Below are positions 1 to 11,321 of a stretch of 64,000 nucleotides of DNA, piece after piece. The notes beneath the pieces are model-generated. The model was not told the origin of the DNA. It saw nothing but the letters and a program-made list of their open reading frames with translations, and made no database searches. How positions within the stretch are numbered: position 1 is the first letter of the stretch; every line of letters starts with the position of its first letter. This DNA is from a virus, in the IMG/VR virus record IMGVR_UViG_3300036770_008702, positions 19,952-83,951 of that record; one strand, 5' to 3'. The position numbers and the translations under genes are program-made.

Positions 1-2783
1 TTGGCGGGTCTTAGGTTGGCAGCAGCATCGAAAAGGGTCCCGGCGAGTTGACCTCCTGGCTCGTTCAGCGCAGCATTGCCGACATCATCGTCGGAAGTAA
101 CGACATTCAGGTCTTCCGGAGGTGCTCGATAGGCTAAGGAGGCCAGCCGATCCCAGATCTGAATAAACGCGCTTGATGCATGGGCGGTTGCGTCTAATTT
201 CTCACGCATTCTTTGGAGCCAGGACGTAGCTGCCGGCAAGAACGATAGAAGAACCTCTTCAGGAATGCGCATCAGATTCGCAGCGATCCGCTGCGAAAGA
301 AAGTCAACATCCGCCCCTGTGGCTTCCCAGAAAAACTCCTTCCAACGCTCTGGGTCCCAATGATGCTCCGCGGCGGAAGCCTCGAGTCCATTCAACGCGC
401 GTGCCGGGTCCGATGCGCATAGGGCGCGCCAGATGTCACTGCTTTCAAATGGATGCTCCCTCTGGAGTCGCCCCGCGACAGAAACTAGTTCAGGTTCTGA
501 GACCCCAGAAAGGACTGAAGGATCGCCTCGCAATCCCCAACTGCTAGTCATCCAATAGCTGAAGTCGTCACGATCACCCGCCCCGGCGATCCAGTCCGGA
601 TGTCGTTGCTTTATTTTCTCGAGCGCCTCCCGGCCGTTTCCATCCAAAATGCCACCAGCACCCTTGATGCGCGCAAGTCGCTTGAATGTGGCTCTGTCCC
701 GTACTGCTTGCCATTCGTCTGGATCAGCGATCGCCTCCTCTCGATACATCGCACTTGGAGGCCCATCAACGAGCCGCAGTACTAAGTTCACGTGCGCCGT
801 GGTTGAAAATTGATTCCACCGCTCCGCCATCAAACGCATCGTTTCGCGGCGAAGGCTGAGTGACCAAAACTCGGTATCTTTGAGGTCAAGAAGTCCATCC
901 GCTGCCTCATCGGCTGTATATGCGACGTGATTGACCAAGGCATGGAGGTGCAGGCGCTGGAACAGTGCGTACTTCGACGAGCTCCATTGTTGAGCATGAG
1001 ATCGCGCGTCTGTCGGTGCTAGCGCAACAAGTCGCGTCCAAACCTCGGCAATCAGCCGCACCAAGGGAAGAAAGCCCCCGCGATGCCGGTTTTGATCGTG
1101 CTCGGCAATTGACGGTACATCACCTGACGATCTGTCATACGGTTCAACAAAGCCAGCGTCTCGAGCCTGATCGAGCGCTGCATCCAAACTCCGACATAGC
1201 GTTCGCAACAGACCCTCGACTAATTCTGCGTCCTCCGGCAGAACATCGATGACTTCTTGCATTCTTGGTGGGTGTGAGACTTCGAAATCCACCTCGATCA
1301 GCGATCGCGCGGTGACTGTGTCCGCTTCGCGTTGCTCAGTGTACGGCCATTTGACAGGGCGGCGAACATGCAGCATCGGCCGGAAGAGTTCGGCTACAGC
1401 GGATCGAAACCCGAACTCGTCTTCGACAGCAGTTGATTTATTCAGCAAAAGAATTGAGCGGTGTCGCCAGGAGGGTTGTTGGTTCCGCCGCGCCCAGATG
1501 ATCCATCGCCATGCTGTCCTGTATTCCGCAGGTGGGAGGTGTTCCTTTCGACCCAGCGCCCACTCGACTGTCTCCCAAGTTTGCTCGCTTACGGGCTCTG
1601 ATGCGCAGTTCCGGACCATCTCGGGATCGCCGAGGCGACTTACAATCCAACTACTTGCTGTGATTCTCCCATCAGCAAAAACGCCGCGTTCTCGGAGTTT
1701 GGGCAGCCATTGTGCGGACGGTGAAATTACACCGAGGAGCCGGTCGGCGTCTCCGTGCCTCAGGAGAGCTACGATTTCCCCGAGATCGAACTCGCTGACC
1801 GATGCCGGATCGGAGGATAGGAAGGCGGTCAGGCGCTCCTTTCGCCAGGAGGTCGGATCCTCGGCGTAGCGGGCCCACTCGCGGATCGTCCGATACAACG
1901 GAAGATGACTGCCCTGCGCATCCTTTTGGTACAGGACCGGTTCAATACCCTTGGCACGCCAAAGCGCTTCTTCATGAAGACCCTTGGCCGCATCTCCCGC
2001 TGCGAAGGCGTATACGGGTTTCAAGTCGGGAAAGCGCTCACGATCGGCCTCAAGGGCCTCAAGCAGATATCGCATCGGCGGGTCGTCAGCCGAGTACCCG
2101 ACAAGAACTAGGGTATGAGTTCTGAAGACATCATAGAGGTAACGCGACGCCCATCCGCTGCGAAGATAAGCGTCACCGAACTCGGCGCTCGTCAATACAA
2201 GGTCAGTGTCGTCTAGATCGAGTGTTGTGTCCGCAAGGCGACCATGCAGATGCAGAACGCCATTGAACCGTCCATCCTTAGGCTGAGGCATTGCTTGACA
2301 TGCATGAGAAGCGATTGAAGTCGTCTTGGCGAATTTCCATGCGCGTTCAAACAGCGTGTCGAAATTGGTGGTGAGTATCCGATTACGGTGTTCGGCGTCC
2401 CTTGATAGCTCAAGAAGCATGAGGTGGTCAGTCAGATCCGCATCATTTTTGGGCGCCAAACTGTTTCGTACTGCGTCTCGAATACGCCCGCGCCAGGACT
2501 GAGAGCTTCGGCTACCTTGGCCAACGAGACGACGTTCCAGCGCGCGCAGTAGTCTGTCGTATTGCCCGCTAAGGCTACCTCCATCGCGCATAATCTCGTT
2601 CTCAGCCGGGTGTACCTCCCAGCGCTCCCCGAGGTGCTGGTAGATCCGTTCAACTAGACCACGGAAAAGCGGCAGCCCGGCATTAAGTGAAACGCCTGCG
2701 CCACACACGAACAGCACTTCTCCCCGTTCCTGAGCTCGAACCAGTTCGTCCGGGAGGTTGGGGCCATCATCAACTAGGCGCAT
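1..2783 (-). CDS. SIR2-domain defence-type protein, C-terminus cut by window edge
   Basis: The minus-strand frame is open without a stop from 2783 to the left edge (927 codons), so the gene continues outside the window. The N-terminal ~270 residues are a SIR2-like NAD-binding domain: FVCGAGVSLNAGLP (residues 25-38), TTNFD (N140), HLHG (H180) and a VLVGYSADD segment. These hold the glycine-rich loop and the Asn/His pair that catalyse NAD hydrolysis in defence sirtuins. The long remainder has no motif I can name; size and layout suit the SIR2/DUF4020 or DSR class. Start 2783 has AAGG at about -11; in-frame ATGs at 2798, 2819 and 2867 are alternatives. It is divergent from a type I R-M operon, which suggests NAD-depleting abortive infection. 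That role is inferred. Confidence 0.85.
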   Translation of the reverse strand, partial: MRLVDDGPNLPDELVRAQERGEVLFVCGAGVSLNAGLPLFRGLVERIYQHLGERWEVHPAENEIMRDGGSLSGQYDRLLRALERRLVGQGSRSSQSWRGRIRDAVRNSLAPKNDADLTDHLMLLELSRDAEHRNRILTTNFDTLFERAWKFAKTTSIASHACQAMPQPKDGRFNGVLHLHGRLADTTLDLDDTDLVLTSAEFGDAYLRSGWASRYLYDVFRTHTLVLVGYSADDPPMRYLLEALEADRERFPDLKPVYAFAAGDAAKGLHEEALWRAKGIEPVLYQKDAQGSHLPLYRTIREWARYAEDPTSWRKERLTAFLSSDPASVSEFDLGEIVALLRHGDADRLLGVISPSAQWLPKLRERGVFADGRITASSWIVSRLGDPEMVRNCASEPVSEQTWETVEWALGRKEHLPPAEYRTAWRWIIWARRNQQPSWRHRSILLLNKSTAVEDEFGFRSAVAELFRPMLHVRRPVKWPYTEQREADTVTARSLIEVDFEVSHPPRMQEVIDVLPEDAELVEGLLRTLCRSLDAALDQARDAGFVEPYDRSSGDVPSIAEHDQNRHRGGFLPLVRLIAEVWTRLVALAPTDARSHAQQWSSSKYALFQRLHLHALVNHVAYTADEAADGLLDLKDTEFWSLSLRRETMRLMAERWNQFSTTAHVNLVLRLVDGPPSAMYREEAIADPDEWQAVRDRATFKRLARIKGAGGILDGNGREALEKIKQRHPDWIAGAGDRDDFSYWMTSSWGLRGDPSVLSGVSEPELVSVAGRLQREHPFESSDIWRALCASDPARALNGLEASAAEHHWDPERWKEFFWEATGADVDFLSQRIAANLMRIPEEVLLSFLPAATSWLQRMREKLDATAHASSAFIQIWDRLASLAYRAPPEDLNVVTSDDDVGNAALNEPGGQLAGTLFDAAANLRPA

Positions 2784-3055
2784 TGCCTTACCTTGCATCA
2801 GTGGCCGGGCGGGGATCATTGTCGCCAGCGACTGTGGATTACGACACTGGCATGGTGAAGTCGACATTGCTGATGACTTTCTAACATGCAGTGCCGCGCG
2901 GAACGCGTCCGAACCGCCAAGCCGCCTCGCAACCTCATGCACATGGATGAGCGCAGCCTTGTGCCAACACGTCGGTTCGGCAACCATGCTCGCGTCCAGA
3001 GATGGCCCGCAGAAGCTGAGCCTCTCCCCAGATTGCTACAAGGAATCCGCCTTTT
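2784..3055. promoter_or_regulatory. Divergent intergenic region between SIR2 gene and hsdM
   Basis: This 272-base gap separates two outward-facing defence genes, so it should carry both promoters. The SIR2 frame stays open some way into it, so part may be coding if a more upstream ATG is used. An AAGGA element lies about 12 bases before hsdM. I see no clear operator or -35/-10 pair. Confidence 0.4.
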
Positions 3056-4858
<1,803 letters not shown>

Positions 4859-4940
4859 GTATACCCATCCGTCACAGGTGCCACGCTCAATTCGCTTTGC
4901 TTCGCGCGAGGAGAACTATCGTCCTCGAAGGGGCGCGGTG

Positions 4941-6110
4941 ATGTCTGTCTACCCGATCAGACCTCTTGGCGAGATCGTCGAGAACCTCGACGCGCAACGC
5001 CGGCCGGTCAAGAGTTCAGAGCGAAGGCCAGGCCCATATCCCTATTTCGGCGCGCAAGGCATTGTGGACCATGTAGATGGTTTCCTTTTCGATGGGGAGT
5101 TCGTCCTGGTTGCCGAAGACGGTGAAAATCTGCGATCGCGCAACCAGCCCATCGCGTTGATGGCGCGTGGCCGCTTCTGGGTGAACAACCACGCTCATAT
5201 CCTGCGCGGCACTTGGTCTGCGAATACCCGCTTTTTGTTCTATGCCCTCAACCACGCTGACATTTCAGGCTATGTAACAGGCTCGACCATACCGAAGCTT
5301 TCCCAGGGCAACCTGAACCGCATACTGGTTCCCTGTCCGTCAATCGACGAGCAGCGCGCAATCGTCGCTATCCTCGGCGCACTCGACGACAAGATCGACC
5401 TGAACCGCCGGATGAACCAGACGCTGGAGGCGATGGCCCGCGCCATCTTCCAGGACTGGTTCGTCACCTTCGGCCCCACCCGCGCCAAGCAGGAAGGCCG
5501 CCCCCCCTACCTCGCCCCCGACCTCTGGTCCCTCTTCCCCAACCGCCTCGACGACGACGGCAAGCCGGCGGGGTGGCAGGTCCGAAAGGTGGTGGATGTT
5601 CTCGATCTCGCCTATGGCAAGGCGTTACCATCCCCGGATCGCACACCCGGCCCTATTCCTGTCTACGGATCAGGCGGCATTACAGGACACCACGATACGG
5701 CATTGGTTGATGGACCTGGTGTGATCGTTGGCCGCAAAGGCACAGTTGGCAGTTTGTATTGGGAAGACCATCCATTTTATCCGATTGATACGGTGTTCTA
5801 TGTTGTCCCCCGAACCTCGATGGCATTCTGTTTCTACTTACTGCGAACACTCGGGCTCGAAGGCATGAACACCGATGCGGCCGTCCCTGGCCTCAACAGG
5901 AACAACGTGTATCGGCTGCCGGTTCCGTGGGCGCCGGAGGAGGTGCGGCAGGTATTTGACTCGGTCGTGATGCCGCTCCGCGCAAAGATTTCAGCGAATG
6001 ACGCAGAGGCCCGCACCCTCGCCGCCACCCGCGACCTCCTGTTGCCAAAACTCATGTCCGGCGAACTCCGCGTGAAGGAGGCCGAGCGTCTGGCGGAGGC
6101 GGCCCTGTGA
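4941..6110 (+). CDS. hsdS: Type I restriction-modification specificity subunit HsdS
   Basis: DNA-recognition subunit that directs HsdM and HsdR to a bipartite target. Two target-recognition domains are visible (about residues 1-165 and 205-375). Each is followed by a conserved helical spacer: DEQRAIVAILGALDDKIDLNRRMNQ-like after the first and a shorter one after the second. I chose the ATG at 4941 because GAAGGGG lies 8-14 bases upstream. An in-frame ATG at 4878 would add 21 residues without similarity to the family. The gene lies 82 bases after hsdM and its stop overlaps the GTG of the next gene. The target sequence cannot be predicted from the protein. Confidence 0.93.
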   Translation: MSVYPIRPLGEIVENLDAQRRPVKSSERRPGPYPYFGAQGIVDHVDGFLFDGEFVLVAEDGENLRSRNQPIALMARGRFWVNNHAHILRGTWSANTRFLFYALNHADISGYVTGSTIPKLSQGNLNRILVPCPSIDEQRAIVAILGALDDKIDLNRRMNQTLEAMARAIFQDWFVTFGPTRAKQEGRPPYLAPDLWSLFPNRLDDDGKPAGWQVRKVVDVLDLAYGKALPSPDRTPGPIPVYGSGGITGHHDTALVDGPGVIVGRKGTVGSLYWEDHPFYPIDTVFYVVPRTSMAFCFYLLRTLGLEGMNTDAAVPGLNRNNVYRLPVPWAPEEVRQVFDSVVMPLRAKISANDAEARTLAATRDLLLPKLMSGELRVKEAERLAEAAL

Positions 6111-7135
6111 GCTACTCACCGAAGGGCGAACTCATTCTTTACCGCACCGAGGACGGCCGAACCACGATCCAGCTTCGCGCGGTCGATGGCACCGCCTGGT
6201 TGACACAGGCGGACATCGCCGCCCTGTTCGACACCACCAAGCAGAATGTCAGCCTGCACCTTAAAAACATCTTTTCCGACAAAGAGTTGGACCCTACCGC
6301 AGTTGTCAAGGAATCCTTGACAACTGCCGCCGACGGCAAGGCCTACCCGACCCAGCACTACAACCTCGACGCCATCCTCGCGGTTGGCTACCGCGTGCGC
6401 TCGCCCCGCGGCAGCCAGTTTCGCCGCTGGGCGACCACCGTGCTGCGCGAATACCTGGTGAAGGGCTTCTCCCTCAACGACGAGCGACTCAAGGACCCCG
6501 CCGCCACGGACTACTTCGACGAGCTGCTGGCGCGCATCCGCGATATCCGCGCCTCGGAGAAGCGTTTCTACCAGAAGGTCCGCGACCTCTTCAAAGCCAC
6601 CAGCGTGGACTACGACGGCACCGACGACGCCGCCAAAACGTTCTTCGCCACCATCCAGAACAAGCTCGTCTTCGCCGTCACCGGCCGGACCGCGGCGGAG
6701 CTGATCGTGGAGCGGGCCGATCCGACCAAACCCAACATGGCGCTCACCAGTTGGAAAGGGCCGACGGTCCGCAAAGGCGATGTCACCATCTCGAAGAACT
6801 ATCTCAACGCCGAGGAGATCGAATCCCTCAACCGCCTGACCACGATGTTTCTGGACTTCGCCGACGAGCGCGCCCGCCGTCGGCGTGAAACCCGCATGGC
6901 CGACTGGCTGGCCCAGACCGATCGCTTCCTCGCATTCAACGAACGTGACGTCCTGCGCAACGCCGGCAGCATCTCGCATGATCGGATGGAAGCAATTGCC
7001 CATGGCCGCTTCGAAACCTTCGACGCCAACCGCCGCGCCTCCGAACTGGCCGCCGCGGAAGAGGAAGCCGCGGCCGAGATGAACCAACTGGAGCAGGAGG
7101 CGCAGCGACTTCGGCGCCCGCGCAAGCCAAAGTGA
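6107..7135 (+). CDS. RhuM-family protein encoded inside the hsd operon
   Basis: Member of the RhuM (virulence protein RhuM) family, with the N-terminal signature [25 protein letters not shown] and a [16 protein letters not shown] block. The first ~110 residues form a KilA-N/Bro-like DNA-binding region. The C-terminal half is mostly helical and ends in a charged coiled-coil-like stretch ([16 protein letters not shown]). It starts with GTG overlapping the hsdS stop by 4 bases and overlaps hsdR the same way, so translation is probably coupled. RhuM genes recur in type I R-M loci, but their job there is not established. A regulatory or accessory defence role is inferred. Confidence 0.9.
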   Translation: MSYSPKGELILYRTEDGRTTIQLRAVDGTAWLTQADIAALFDTTKQNVSLHLKNIFSDKELDPTAVVKESLTTAADGKAYPTQHYNLDAILAVGYRVRSPRGSQFRRWATTVLREYLVKGFSLNDERLKDPAATDYFDELLARIRDIRASEKRFYQKVRDLFKATSVDYDGTDDAAKTFFATIQNKLVFAVTGRTAAELIVERADPTKPNMALTSWKGPTVRKGDVTISKNYLNAEEIESLNRLTTMFLDFADERARRRRETRMADWLAQTDRFLAFNERDVLRNAGSISHDRMEAIAHGRFETFDANRRASELAAAEEEAAAEMNQLEQEAQRLRRPRKPK

Positions 7136-10100
7136 CCGGTATCGCGGAAAGTCATGTGGAGGAAGCGGCGCTGCATTGGCTCGCCGAGCTTGGCTACGCC
7201 GTCGCCGCTGGCCCCGACATCGGCCCGGACGGCGCGCGGCCCGAGCGAGCTACCCATGGCGACACTCTCCTCCTCGGTCGCCTGCGCGCCGCCATCGCCC
7301 GGCTGAACCCCGGACTTGCGCCGGAGGTCCGGGCGGCCGTGCTGGCGAAGGTCACCCAAACGGAAACCCCGTCGCTGATCGAAGAGAACCGCCGCCTCCA
7401 TCGCTATCTGGTGGAAGGCGTGCCGGTGGAGGTGCGCCGGCCGGACGGCAGCATCGGGGGCGAACTCGCCCGCCTGATCGACCTCACCGACGTCGCGGCC
7501 AACGACTGGCTGGCGGTGAACCAGTTCACGGTCATCGAGAACAAGGCCAACCGTCGGCCCGATGTGGTGGTACTGGTCAACGGTTTGCCGCTCGGCGTGA
7601 TCGAGTTGAAGAACCCCGGCGAACAGAACGCCACCCTCGACGGTGCCTTCAACCAGTTGCAGACCTACAAGGCCCAGATCACCTCCCTTTTCCGCGCCAA
7701 CGTCGCCCTGGTGATCTCCGACGGCATCGCCGCCCGCATCGGCTCGCTCACCGCGGACCGAGAACGCTTCATGCCCTGGCGCACCATCACCGGCGACGAC
7801 CTGGCGCCCAAGAGCGCGCCGGAACTGGAGACCCTGCTGAAGGGCGTCTTCGACCGGCAACGCCTGCTGGACCTGATCCGCGACTTCCTCGTCTTCGGCG
7901 GCTCCGGCAGTGACACGGTGAAGATCCTGGCCGGCTACCACCAGTTCCACGCCGTGCGCCACGCCGTCGCCCGCACCCTCGCCGCCACCGCCCCGGGGGG
8001 AGACCGCAAGGTGGGGGTCATCTGGCACACCCAGGGCTCCGGCAAGAGCCTGCTGATGGCGTTCTACGCCGGCCAGGTCATCAAGCACCCAGAGATGCAA
8101 AACCCCACGGTCGTGGTGCTGACCGACCGCAACGACCTCGACGAGCAGCTCTTCGGCACCTTCTGCCTGTGCCAGGACCTGCTGCGCCAGTCCCCGCAGC
8201 AGGCTGAGGACCGCGACCACCTGCGCAAGCTGCTCGATCGCCCCTCCGGTGGCGTGATCTTCACCACCCTGCAGAAATTCTCGCCCGAGAGCGGCTCCAC
8301 CGACTACCCGGTGCTGACCGACCGCCGCAACGTGGTGGTGATCGCCGATGAGGCGCACCGCAGCCAATACGGCTTCCGCGCGAAGGTCGCCGCCAGGACG
8401 GGCGAGATTTCCTACGGCTTCGCCAAGTACCTCCGCGACGGGCTGCCCAACGCCTCCTTCATAGGCTTCACCGGCACGCCGATCGAGAAGGACGACGTGA
8501 ACACGCCGGCGGTGTTCGGCAACTACATCGACATCTACGACATCGCCCGCGCCGTGGAGGACGGGGCGACGGTTCCCATATACTACGAGAGCCGCCTGGC
8601 GAGGATCGAACTGGACGAGGACGAGAAGCCGAAGCTCGATGCCGAGATCGAGGACCTGACCGAGGACGAAGCCGAGACCGAGCAAGAACGCCTGAAGCGC
8701 AAATGGGCCAGCGTCGAGGCCCTGGTCGGCGCCGAGAAGCGCCTCGCCCTGGTGGCCGAGGACTTGGTACGCCATTTCGAGGCCCGCATCGCGGCGCTGG
8801 ACGGCAAGGCGATGGTGGTGTGCATGAGCCGCCGCATCTGCGTCGCCCTCTACGACGAAATCATCCGGCTCCGGCCCGCATGGCACAGCGACGATGACGA
8901 TGCGGGCATGGTGAAGGTCGTGATGACCGGAGCGGCTTCCGACCCGCCCTCCTGGCAACCGCATATTGGCAAGCGGCCGAAAGCCCGCCGTGAGGCATTG
9001 GCCAAGCGAGCCAAGAAGGCCTCCGATCCGCTTAAGCTCGTCATCGTCCGCGACATGTGGCTGACGGGTTTCGACGCCCCGAGCATGCATACGATGTATG
9101 TGGACAAGCCGATGAAGGGCCACGGCCTGATGCAGGCCATCGCCCGCGTGAACCGGGTGTTCAAGGACAAGCCGGCCGGCCTGGTGGTGGACTACATCGG
9201 CGTTGCGCAGAACCTGAAGAGCGCCCTGGGGCAGTATTCCGGCGGCGACCGCGACCAGACGGGCATCGATGAGGCCGAAGCGATCCGTGTCCTGGAGGAG
9301 CACTACGAGATCGTCCACGCCATGTTCCGCCCCGACATGGCCGGCGGCTTTGATTACCGGCCCGCCTTGGAGCCTGGGGCGAGCGCACCCGTCCGCCTGG
9401 GCATCATGGCCGGCGCCATCGACTGGGTGCTGACCATGCAGCAGAATGACGCTGCCAAGGAGATCACCGAGGAGGGCAAGAAACGTGCCCATCGTCGGTA
9501 TGCCGACGCGGTGGCGGCCCTCTCCAAGGCATTCGCGCTCGCCTCCGCCAGTGACGAAGCGCGGGCCATCCGCGAGGAGGTGGGGTTCTTCCAGGCGATC
9601 CGGGTCGCCCTGGCCAAGAGCGCGCCTGGCGACGGCAAGAAGAGCACCGCGGAACGCGAGTTCGCCATCCAGCAGCTTGTCAGCCGCGCCGTGGTGTCCA
9701 CCGAGATCGTCGACATCATGAAGGCCGCGGGCCTGGACAGCCCGGACATCTCCATTCTCTCCGACGAATTCCTGGCTGAAGTGCGCGAGATGGAGAAGCG
9801 GAACCTCGCGATCGAGGCACTGAAAAAGCTGATTGCCGGCACCGTGCGTGCCCAGGCCCAGCGCAACGTGACCCAGGCCAAGGGCTTCACCGAACGCCTG
9901 GAAGCCGCGATCGCCCGCTACCACACCAACGCCATCACCACGGCCCAGGTGCTCGAAGAGCTCATCCAGATCGCCAAGGACATCCGCGCCGCCCGTGCCC
10001 GCGGTGAAGAAACCGGACTGTCGGACGAGGAGGTCGCCTTCTACGACGCCTTGGCCGAGAACGAGAGCGCCCGCCAGATGATGGGCGAGCCCGCTCTTCG

Positions 10101-10302
10101 CCTGATCGCCCATGAGCTTGTCACGATCATCAGGGGCAATATGACCGTCGACTGGATGCACCGCGACTCAGCGCGCGCCAACATCCGGCGCCTCGTGAAG
10201 CGCCTGCTGCGCAAGTACGGCTATCCTCCCGACCTCCAAGACGCTGCGGTGCAGAATGTCCTGCAACAGGCCGAGGCGCTGTCGGCAGAGTGGGCGGCAT
10301 GA
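7132..10302 (+). CDS. hsdR: Type I restriction endonuclease subunit HsdR
   Basis: ATP-dependent translocase/nuclease subunit of the type I enzyme. The nuclease core has VIELKNPG (E158, K160 of the D-ExK site). Walker A is QGSGKS (K305), the DEAD-box motif II is DEAH (D406-H409), and [10 protein letters not shown] supplies motif III. The SF2 C-terminal motifs include [15 protein letters not shown] and QAIARVNR. The last ~250 residues are a helical domain that contacts HsdM in this family. At 1056 residues the length is normal. The GTG start overlaps the RhuM gene by 4 bases. All catalytic residues appear intact, so the operon is likely functional. Confidence 0.95.
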   Translation: MTGIAESHVEEAALHWLAELGYAVAAGPDIGPDGARPERATHGDTLLLGRLRAAIARLNPGLAPEVRAAVLAKVTQTETPSLIEENRRLHRYLVEGVPVEVRRPDGSIGGELARLIDLTDVAANDWLAVNQFTVIENKANRRPDVVVLVNGLPLGVIELKNPGEQNATLDGAFNQLQTYKAQITSLFRANVALVISDGIAARIGSLTADRERFMPWRTITGDDLAPKSAPELETLLKGVFDRQRLLDLIRDFLVFGGSGSDTVKILAGYHQFHAVRHAVARTLAATAPGGDRKVGVIWHTQGSGKSLLMAFYAGQVIKHPEMQNPTVVVLTDRNDLDEQLFGTFCLCQDLLRQSPQQAEDRDHLRKLLDRPSGGVIFTTLQKFSPESGSTDYPVLTDRRNVVVIADEAHRSQYGFRAKVAARTGEISYGFAKYLRDGLPNASFIGFTGTPIEKDDVNTPAVFGNYIDIYDIARAVEDGATVPIYYESRLARIELDEDEKPKLDAEIEDLTEDEAETEQERLKRKWASVEALVGAEKRLALVAEDLVRHFEARIAALDGKAMVVCMSRRICVALYDEIIRLRPAWHSDDDDAGMVKVVMTGAASDPPSWQPHIGKRPKARREALAKRAKKASDPLKLVIVRDMWLTGFDAPSMHTMYVDKPMKGHGLMQAIARVNRVFKDKPAGLVVDYIGVAQNLKSALGQYSGGDRDQTGIDEAEAIRVLEEHYEIVHAMFRPDMAGGFDYRPALEPGASAPVRLGIMAGAIDWVLTMQQNDAAKEITEEGKKRAHRRYADAVAALSKAFALASASDEARAIREEVGFFQAIRVALAKSAPGDGKKSTAEREFAIQQLVSRAVVSTEIVDIMKAAGLDSPDISILSDEFLAEVREMEKRNLAIEALKKLIAGTVRAQAQRNVTQAKGFTERLEAAIARYHTNAITTAQVLEELIQIAKDIRAARARGEETGLSDEEVAFYDALAENESARQMMGEPALRLIAHELVTIIRGNMTVDWMHRDSARANIRRLVKRLLRKYGYPPDLQDAAVQNVLQQAEALSAEWAA

Positions 10303-10335
10303 TGTCGGCGTTCCGCGCGCACTGGAAAGAGTGGG

Positions 10336-10632
10336 CTTTTCGCTCCCAGTCACCAATGCCCACCCGATCGAGTTTCGAACTTACGGTTTGGAGTCGCATC
10401 ATTAAAGCGCGCGACTTCAATAGGATACAACTCGGGCCCAAAACCCCCACAGCCCCAAGTCGCGGAGAAAATTGGCCCTTCGGAGAGAGATTCGGGCGTT
10501 CGTTCCGCTCGCGGAGCCCCGAGTCCACCCGGCAACCCCACGGAAAACTTGGGGTTTTCCGGGCCGTCTCACCAGCGGAGAGCGGTTCACCCCTAGGGTG
10601 GTGGCGTAGGATAGGGAACTGGGAGCGAAAAG
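10336..10632. repeat. 15-base inverted repeat, arms 268 bases apart
   Basis: CTTTTCGCTCCCAGT at 10336-10350 is perfectly matched by ACTGGGAGCGAAAAG at 10618-10632. The arms sit in a non-coding stretch between the hsd operon and csp and could be two oppositely oriented copies of a short extragenic repeat. No transposase lies between them. Confidence 0.6.
10541..10561. terminator. Hairpin downstream of hsdR, possible terminator
   Basis: CGGAAAAC and GTTTTCCG form an 8-base stem with a TTGGG loop. No T-run follows on the plus strand, so use as a factor-independent terminator for the hsd operon is weakly supported. Confidence 0.3.
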
Positions 10633-10992
10633 TCTCTGTGCGCCGGCGGTCGCCGCCCAACGACGGTGAGCGGCTTCCTGGCGGGTATATTCAGCGAGCC
10701 TGCGTCGTAGCCTTTGCCAAGGCATTCTGAACACCGCTATCGTCTCGATCGTAGGTTTTGCTCCATCAGCGCCCGCAAACCCTGGGGCCAATCGCTGCTG
10801 AATTGTTGTTGCTGTTAAGCGGCGAATCTCTTGTGTTGGGCGCATTGAAGTGGCGTGCCTGCGAGAACAATATCGTTTGCCAGCTCCGAACGTTTGCCGC
10901 TCAGCCGACCCGAAGGTGAAGGCCCGACAGTCAGCTCCGCCGGAATCTTGTCTGGGGCCCGGGGAGCGGCAGGTCACAAGAAGGGACGGAAG

Positions 10993-11202
10993 ATGATGGC
11001 TACGGGTACGGTGAAGTGGTTCAACACGACCAAAGGGTATGGCTTTATCGGCCTCGACACGGGGGGCAAGGACGTATTCGTGCACGTCAGCGCAGTTCAG
11101 AAAGCTGGGCTGCGCACCCTGAACGAGGGTCAGAGGGTCAGCTTTGACGTCGAGCAACAGCCTAACGGCCGATTAGCGGCCGTGAATCTGGGCGCCGAAT
11201 GA
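10993..11202 (+). CDS. Cold-shock (CspA-family) protein
   Basis: A 69-residue single OB-fold nucleic-acid-binding protein. RNP1 (KGYGFIGL) and RNP2 (DVFVHVSAV) are both intact, and the length is the standard CspA size. The start [11 protein letters not shown] is the family N-terminus; a second ATG three bases later is equally possible. AAGGGACGGAAG precedes it. It stands alone after a long leader, as is usual for csp genes whose mRNA folding is temperature-sensitive. Its role as RNA chaperone is inferred from the family. Confidence 0.95.
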   Translation: MMATGTVKWFNTTKGYGFIGLDTGGKDVFVHVSAVQKAGLRTLNEGQRVSFDVEQQPNGRLAAVNLGAE

Positions 11203-11321
11203 CCAGCATGGTTGACGCAGGCGTGCAGCAAGGCCGGGAGGATGTGTGCCTTGCGACGGCGCCACAGTACAATAACACAAGGAGACTCGCGCTATACTAT
11301 TTATCAATATAATTCAGATTG

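Larger units (their letters stand above)
10303..10992. other. 690-base non-coding stretch between hsdR and csp
   Basis: No convincing gene. Open frames here on both strands lack domain-like composition and read through an inverted repeat. The stretch holds a 15-base inverted repeat (10336-10350 and 10618-10632), a short GGAAAAC/GTTTTCC hairpin at 10541-10561, and probably the long leader of the cold-shock gene at its right end. Confidence 0.5.

Noticed and set aside
965-1869. Plus-strand frames at the left end
   Set aside because: They are antisense to the continuous SIR2 gene, whose motifs and unbroken frame are much better supported.
6799-10161. 1120-codon open frame on the minus strand under hsdR
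   Set aside because: Antisense to clear HsdR with all catalytic motifs; the composition (His/Gly/Val/Asp rich, no domains) is the usual shadow of a high-GC gene.
10417-11157. 246-codon minus-strand frame across the csp leader
   Set aside because: Runs antisense through the cold-shock gene and through the inverted repeat; no domain-like segment.
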